From Balanoglossus misakiensis (lineage: Eukaryota; Hemichordata), in NCBI GenBank assembly GCA_040954595.2, contig CM082577.2, forward strand, positions 20,336,001 to 20,400,000: a stretch of DNA of 64,000 nucleotides, read 5' to 3'. Positions within the stretch are counted from its first letter, which is position 1. Each line of letters opens with the position of its first letter. Below are positions 58,429 to 64,000 of the stretch, one piece after another. The position numbers and the translations under genes were made by a program. The notes beneath the pieces are model-generated. The model saw only the letters and a program-made list of their open reading frames with translations. It was not told the origin of the DNA and searched no databases.

Positions 58429-58641
58429 GAAAGATGGTTGAATTTCTCCTACTATAAACCTGAATCCTACACCATTGAACACATAGTCTGACTTGGCTAA
58501 TTTTGTGGGTAACCGATCGACCTTCCATAGCTTATAAGGCAAGTGGGATAAAAAAATATGGTTTGTTTTGTTCTGCAAAAAGTGTTTTTAGAATTCAGGC
58601 ACTTTCAGAAAAGGAAGAAACGGACACTTGCGACAAAAATG

Positions 58642-58692
58642 CTTCGGTGATCAGACGAGAACCGGCTTATTCTACGTGGTATGGCCGTAGGC
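58642..58692 (-). pseudogene. Deleted 5S rRNA, short unit 6
   Basis: Sense nt 1-51 only; same deletion junction. Confidence 0.93.
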
Positions 58693-58952
58693 GAAAGATG
58701 GTTGAATTTCTCCTACTATAAACCTGAATCCTACACCATTGAACACATAGCCCGACTTGGCTAATTTTGTGGGTAACCGATCGACCTTCCATAGCTTATA
58801 AGGCAAGTGGGATCAAAAAATATGGTTGCTTTGTTCTGCAAAAAGTGGTTTTAGAATTCAGGCACTTTCAGAAAAGGAAGAAACGTACACTTGCGACAAA
58901 AATGTTATCCATCAGGCTACTCTTTAATGGAAAAGTTGGATAAAAAAAATGA

Positions 58953-59071
58953 AGCCTACAGCATGTAGTATTCCCAGGCGGTCTCCCATCCAAGTACTAA
59001 CTACGCCCAACGCAGGTTTGCTTCGGTGATCAGACGAGAACCGGCTTATTCTACGTGATATGGCCGTAGGC
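58953..59071 (-). rRNA. 5S rRNA, copy 73
   Basis: G108A and C14T. Confidence 0.92.
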
Positions 59072-59331
59072 GAAAGATGGTTGAATTTCTCCTACTATAA
59101 ACCTGAATCCTACACCATTGAACACATAGCCCGACTTGGCTAATTTTGTGGGTAACCGATCGACCTTACATAGCTTATAAGGCAAGTGGGATCAAAAAAT
59201 ATGGTTTGTTTTGTTCTGCAAAAAGTGTTTTTAGAATTCAGGCACTTTCAGAAAAGGAAGAAACGTACACTTGCGACAAAAATGTCATCCATCAGGCTAC
59301 TCTTTAATGGAAAAGTTGGATAAAAAAATGA

Positions 59332-59450
59332 AGCCTACAGCACGTAGTATTCCCAGGCGGTCTCCCAACCAAGTACTAACTACGCCCAACGCAGGTTTGC
59401 TTCGGTGATCAGACGAGAACCGGCTTATTCTACGTGGTATGGCCGTAGGC
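59332..59450 (-). rRNA. 5S rRNA, copy 74
   Basis: A83T in the C-box. Confidence 0.92.
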
Positions 59451-59709
59451 GAAAGATGGTTGAATTTCTCCTACTATAAACCTGAATCCTACACCATTGA
59501 ACACATAGCCCGACTTGGCTAATTTTGTGGGTAACCGATCGACCTTCCATAGCTTATAAGGCAAGTGGGATCAAAACATATGGTTTGTTTTGTTCTGCAA
59601 AAAGTGTTTTTAGAATTCAGGCACTTTCAGAAAAGGAAGAAACGGACACTTGCGACAAAATGTTATCCATCAGGCTACTCTTTAATGGAAAAGTTGGAAA
59701 ATAAAATGA

Positions 59710-59828
59710 AGCCTACAGCACGTAGTATTCCCAGGCGGTCTCCCATCCAAGTACTAACTACGCCCAACGCAGGTTTGCTTCGGTGATCAGACGAGAACCG
59801 GCTTATTCTACGTGGTATGGCCGTAGGC
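59710..59828 (-). rRNA. 5S rRNA, copy 75 (consensus)
   Basis: No gene difference seen. Confidence 0.95.
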
Positions 59829-60089
59829 GAAAGATGGTTGAATTTCTCCTACTATAAACCTGAATCCTACACCATTGAACACATAGCCCGACTTGGCTAA
59901 TTTTGTGGGTAACCGATCGACCTTCCATAGCTTATAAGGCAAGTGGGATAAAAAAAATATGGTTTGTTTTGTTCTGCAAAAAGTGTTTTTAGAATTCAGG
60001 CACTTTCAGAAAAGGAAGAAACGGACACTTGCGACAAAAATGTTATCCATCAGGCTACTCTTTAATGGAAAAGTTGGATAAAAAAATGA

Positions 60090-60208
60090 AGCCTACAGCA
60101 CGTAGTATTCCCAGGCGGTCTCCCATCCAAGTACTAACTACGCCCAACGCAGGTTTGCTTCGGTGATCAGACGAGAACCGGCTTATTCTACGTGGTATGG
60201 CCGTAGGC
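60090..60208 (-). rRNA. 5S rRNA, copy 76 (consensus)
   Basis: No gene difference seen. Confidence 0.95.
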
Positions 60209-60468
60209 GAAAGATGGTTGAATTTCTCCTACTATAAACCTGAATCCTACACCATTGAACACATAGCCCGACTTGGCTAATTTTGTGGGTAACCGATCGA
60301 CCTTCCATAGCTTATAAGGCAAGTGGGATCAAAACATATGGTTTGTTTTGTTCTGCAAAAAGTGTTTTTAGAATTCAGGCACTTTCTGAAAAGGAAGAAA
60401 CGGACACTTGCGACAAAAATGTTATCCATCAGGCTACTCTTTAATGGAAAAGTTGGAAAATAAAATGA

Positions 60469-60587
60469 AGCCTACAGCACGTAGTATTCCCAGGCGGTCT
60501 CCCATCCAAGTACTAACTACGCCCAACGCAGGTTTGCTTCGGTGATCAGACGAGAACCGGCTTATTCTACGTGGTATGGCCGTAGGC
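60469..60587 (-). rRNA. 5S rRNA, copy 77 (consensus)
   Basis: No gene difference seen. Confidence 0.95.
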
Positions 60588-60845
60588 GAAAGATGGTTGA
60601 ATATCTCCTACTATAAACCTGAATCCTACACCATTGAACACATAGCCCGACTTGGCTAATTTTGTGGGTAACCGATCGACCTTCCATAGCTTATAAGGCA
60701 AGTGGGATAAAAAAATATGGTTTGTTTTTTTCTGCAAAAAGTGTTTTTAGAATTCAGGCACTTTCAGAAAAGGAAGAAACGGACACTTGGACAAAAATGT
60801 TATCCATCAGGCTACTCTTTAATGGAAAATTTGGGAAAAAAATGA

Positions 60846-60964
60846 AGCCTACAGCACGTAATATTCCCAGGCGGTCTCCCATCCAAGTACTAACTACGCC
60901 CAACGCAGGTTTGCTTCGGTGATCAGACGAGAACCGGCTTATTCTACGTGGTATGGCCGTCGGC
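60846..60964 (-). rRNA. 5S rRNA, copy 78
   Basis: C104T and T4G. Confidence 0.92.
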
Positions 60965-61223
60965 GAAAGATGGTTGAATTTCTCCTACTATAAACCTGAA
61001 TCCTACACCATTGAACACATAGCCCGACTTGGCTAATTTTGTGGGTAACCGATCGACCTTCCATAGCTTATAAGGCAAGTGGGATAAAAAAATATGGTTT
61101 GTTTTGTTCTGCAAAAAGTGTTTTTAGAATTCAGGCACTTTCAGAAAAGGAAGAAACGGACACTTGCGACAAAAATGTTATCCATCAGGCTACTCTTTAA
61201 TGGAAAAGTTGGGAAAAAAATGA

Positions 61224-61342
61224 AGCCTACAGCACGTAGTATTCCCAGGCGGTCTCCCATCCAAGTACTAACTACGCCCAACGCAGGTTTGCTTCGGTGA
61301 TCAGACGAGAACCGGCTTATTCTACGTGGTATGGCCGTAGGC
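61224..61342 (-). rRNA. 5S rRNA, copy 79 (consensus)
   Basis: Last intact gene before the right array edge. Confidence 0.95.
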
Positions 61343-61601
61343 GAAAGATGGTTGAATTTCTCCTACTATAAACCCGAATCTTACACCATTGAACACATAG
61401 CCCGACTTGGCTAATTTTGTGGGTAACCGATCGACCTTCCATAGCTTATAAGGCAAGTGGGATCAAAACATATGGTTTGTTTTGTTCTGCAAAAGTGTTT
61501 TTAGAATTCAGGCACTTTCAGAAAAGGAAGAAACGGACACTTGCGACAAAAATGTTATCCATCAGGCTACTCTTTAATGGAAAAGTTGGGGGAAAAAATG
61601 A

Positions 61602-61694
61602 AGCCCAAAGGATGTAGTATTCCCAGGCGGTCTCCCATCCAAGTACTAACTACGCCCAACGCAGGTTTGCTTCGGTGATCAGACGAGAACCGGC
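61602..61694 (-). pseudogene. 5S rRNA gene interrupted by the right-hand LINE
   Basis: Retains about nt 27-119. The 3' end is also mutated (plus strand AGCCCAAAGGATGTAG), so helix I could not form. The LINE poly(A) joins at GAACCGGCTT, the same base as at 29123. Confidence 0.92.
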
Positions 61695-64000
61695 TTTTTT
61701 TTTTTTTTATCTTTTATTAAAAAGGACAGGCCCACTGGCTTGCCCTGTTAAAATAGATTGTACATTACAAGTAGCTTGTAATTACAGTGAAAGATTCATA
61801 TTAAATATTGTCATAAATTCTACTACTATTGCAAATCATTACAATACTGATGAAAAATCATATACTGGAATGAATGCATGTGTAATCACATCATTCAATA
61901 TAAACAATCTTTAAATTCACAATATTGCATTACAGCATTCCATCATTTATGTAAATCCTACTCCAATCTGTCATAGAATTGTGAGATACAAATTCATTAT
62001 AGGAACAATTACCAGTAAAAAAAGATGGTATGTAACACCAGAGGGCGCCAGGTTCAACTGAAGGTGACAACATAGACAAAAAGACTGTTTAAAAATTGAA
62101 GGTAAAGTCAAAATCTTTTACCGTTACAAGTACATTGTTTTGTGCAAAGATGCTTTCAAATAGAACAACATCATCGCTTGCTTTGCACCTGTTATATTCA
62201 AAAGTGATTTTCTGTTTTAATTTGTACTTAAAGAACTTGATCAAGTCGATTTTCCGAGTACAACGCTTGTATGCTAATCTTCTACTATGAATTGTATAAC
62301 GTGAAAGTGACAATAAAATATTGATCAGCGTGTACTCGTACTTGTCATCCTTGACAGGGTAACCAAATAACATCATTAGAATTCTATCTGTTGGGTTAAA
62401 CTTATTTACATTACTGGCACTGTAGATATACTCAAAAACAAGTTGCCACAAGGATTGAATTGTCTGGCAGCACACAAACAAATGGTACACGTCTTCGGGA
62501 AAAAATGTGCAGAAGTCACAAGTCGGACTGAGGATTTTACCTGCTTTGTAAAGACGAAGATTACTAAAAACAGCGTTGTGACAAATGAGATAGTCCAGAT
62601 CACCCAGGTAATTATCCTTGAAATTTGTGTAAACGATTGGCCAAACCTTACTAAAATCAAGGTTTGGCAGGTGAAAGAGCCAATACTGAACACCCGTGGG
62701 CACTGTTTTTCTCAGATGCCGAGCTATTGTAGAAATGTGTCTAACCTTAAGAGAATGGAAAGGAACACGTTGATCATGAGCATTAACAATAAAGAGAGAC
62801 GGTTTTTTGTCCACTTTGTTATAATCTGTGTAATTACCCTGTAGAATATCATGCCACTTTTGAGGAATTGAATTGAGGATAATATGGTAGTGCTTCTCAA
62901 CAGTATTGCTTGTGGGAGTGTCAGCATGGGCCAATGAAACCATGTCAACAATTGCAACAACAGGTAAGAACCCAGGAATGACCTCGTATAACAAATCCCT
63001 GATTTTGACAATGCCAGCTGAACTGAAAAGTTTTATGATCGGCAGAGGGCACCCTTCAACACTTGTAATGAAGGGGTTGTGAAAAATGGGTTCATTGATA
63101 ATTTCATCGTAGGAAACTGGTTGTGCACGTGAATACTTGAAAAGATGCGACCAAGACTGAATTAATTCCCTGTAGAAATTAGAACACTGACGTAAGTTGG
63201 TAGGATAAAGTAACATTTTAAAAGTGTCAACACCACAATTGAGATCGAGATGCTTATTTAAGTTGTAGGTGAAAAACAGCTTGAATTTGTGAACATAATC
63301 TTTATCCAGTAATTTACACAACCACTTGAGACGAAGTGCATGCACTTTGTCTTGAATATTTGTGACTTTTAGTCCCCCATCTTGAATGTCGGAAGTGCTC
63401 ATTCAAAATGTGTATGTGTTGCTGAGGCAAAGAAACAACAGATGCCCGGTACCACAGAGTAGACGTAACAAGGGAGTTGATAATGAGGGTTTTCCCTTTG
63501 TAGGATAATTTACGAAATGACCAGGATTTCAGAATTCTACAGATTTTTGGAATGCGCTGAGCCCAATTGAAATCATCAGCAACTGATTTGTCATGACTCA
63601 ACATGACACCAAGAATGACCATGCCATCCGGTTGAAGCTTGACAGGTAAGGGGCAGTCAGTACGCCCTCTATTGTTTCCTATCCACATCAGAGCACTTTT
63701 GTTCAAATTAACCTTTGACCCAGAAGCTTTACCATAATCACAAAAGACCTGATACGCTTCTCGGATAGAATGGTCATCACTAACGGTCAGTGTGGTATCA
63801 TCAGCATGTTGATAAACTAAGGATGATTCAGTACTGCCTGGAATTTGAATACCAAGTATGTTGTGGTTACGCTGAATAGCGCCATTTAGAGGCTCAGCCG
63901 ACAGCACGTACAACATCGCTGACAGCGGGCACCCTTGTCTGACACTTCGTTTAATTAACACCGAGTCAGACAAAAACCCGTTAATTTTTACATTACTCAT
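61695..64000 (-). mobile_element. Tx1/L1-type non-LTR retrotransposon inserted in 5S rDNA (partial, runs off the window)
   Basis: On the minus strand: reverse transcriptase, C-terminal region with a CCHC motif, stop at 62089, a roughly 390 bp 3' UTR, AATAAAAGAT followed by about 14 A, then 5S sequence from about nt 25-27. The 5' part, including any endonuclease domain and the 5' junction, lies beyond the window. It is in the same orientation as 5S transcription, as for R2 in 28S. Among known elements, Mutsu (Tx1 group, L1 clade, fish) is described as 5S-specific; whether this is its relative needs a phylogeny. Confidence 0.88.
62089..64000 (-). pseudogene. LINE ORF2: reverse transcriptase and C-terminal domain, frameshifted
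   Basis: The upstream part (64000-63314, 228 residues) has RQGCPLSAMLYVLSAEPL and, as the catalytic box, YQHADDTTL, then SKVNLNKSALMW and the thumb-like LKSWSFRKLSYKGKTLIIN. These are hallmark RT blocks of the L1/Tx1 clade. The downstream part (63402-62089) is in another frame: DGGLKVTNIQDKVHALRLKWL, then CDFC...HLFVCC (C-x2-C-x8-H-x4-C, around residue 300 of that frame), ending KDFDFTFNF. The usual segment between the thumb helix and DGGL (about 20 residues with a W..L pattern) seems missing at the frame change near 63395. The YADD tyrosine is histidine. The copy is therefore very probably inactive. The 5' end is cut by the window. Confidence 0.87.

Larger units (their letters stand above)
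28344..61694 (-). repeat. Tandem 5S rDNA array, unit 376-380 bp
   Basis: Head-to-tail units each hold a 119 nt 5S gene on the minus strand plus about 259 bp of spacer. I count 79 full-length genes, 6 sharing one internal deletion, and 3 broken at the array edges. Unit spacing is 376-380 bp, varying mainly in A-runs after the gene. The spacers are nearly identical, indicating concerted evolution. Two spacer subtypes alternate in blocks (TGGTTTGTTTTGTTCTGC with GTGTTTTTAG, versus TGGTTGCTTTGTTCTGC with GTGGTTTTAG). Exact copy number depends on assembly of near-identical repeats. The apparent ORFs across the array are spacer plus antisense 5S and are not genes. Confidence 0.97.

Noticed and set aside
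28901-61617. Recurrent ORFs of 60-110 codons (MWVTDRPSIAYKASG...) on the plus strand of the array
   Set aside because: They run across spacer and antisense 5S, repeat because the units repeat, and break with single-base changes; no protein family is recognisable.
28344-61694. Could the 378 bp regular repeats be a CRISPR array or a satellite?
   Set aside because: The repeated unit contains a complete 5S gene with helix I, internal promoter, T-run terminator and upstream TATA-like box; spacing and eukaryotic context exclude CRISPR.
62443-62844. Plus-strand 133-codon ORF in the LINE
   Set aside because: Antisense shadow of the LINE C-terminal coding region.

Overview
The window is animal nuclear DNA. 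Spliced genes have GT/AG introns, two genes read TGA as selenocysteine, and there are non-LTR retrotransposons, many short inverted-repeat transposons and a long tandem 5S rRNA array. The gene content (deiodinase-like selenoproteins, IAH1, an FkbM-type methyltransferase) and the repeat density suggest a marine invertebrate, perhaps an ambulacrarian or another deuterostome. The 5S gene starts GCCTACGGCC, which fits but does not prove this; the species cannot be fixed from sequence alone.

Layout. 1-1041: decayed 3' end of an L1/Tx1-like LINE. 1042-5000: fold-back and terminal-inverted-repeat elements. 5101-9275 and 13690-16231 (both minus): two tandem four-exon genes of the iodothyronine deiodinase family. 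They share exon phases, and each has an in-frame TGA at the selenocysteine position; the first has a good SECIS candidate in its 3' flank. Several transposons lie in their introns and between them. 17651-21898 (plus): a six-exon gene for a predicted type II membrane protein with an FkbM-like methyltransferase domain and an unassigned C-terminal domain. It is divergent from the deiodinase pair and convergent with the next gene. 22219-26900 (minus): six-exon IAH1-like GDSL esterase. 27770-28285 (minus): a 28S rRNA fragment, conserved in the middle and aberrant at its 5' end.

28344-61694 (minus): a roughly 33 kb tandem 5S rDNA array with a 376-380 bp unit. I count 79 full-length 5S copies, 6 copies sharing one internal deletion of about 115 bp, and 3 copies broken by a LINE or by rearrangement. 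Each typical unit has a TATA-like box near -30 and a T-run just after the gene. Blocks of variant units recur at exact multiples of the unit length, the mark of unequal exchange and homogenisation.

Both array edges carry a non-LTR retrotransposon whose poly(A) 3' end is joined to the same 5S nucleotide (about nt 25-27) in the same orientation. The right-hand copy (61695 to the window end) encodes a broken Tx1/L1-type reverse transcriptase. This looks like a 5S-rDNA-targeted retrotransposon and is the most interesting feature, followed by the tandem selenocysteine deiodinase-like genes.
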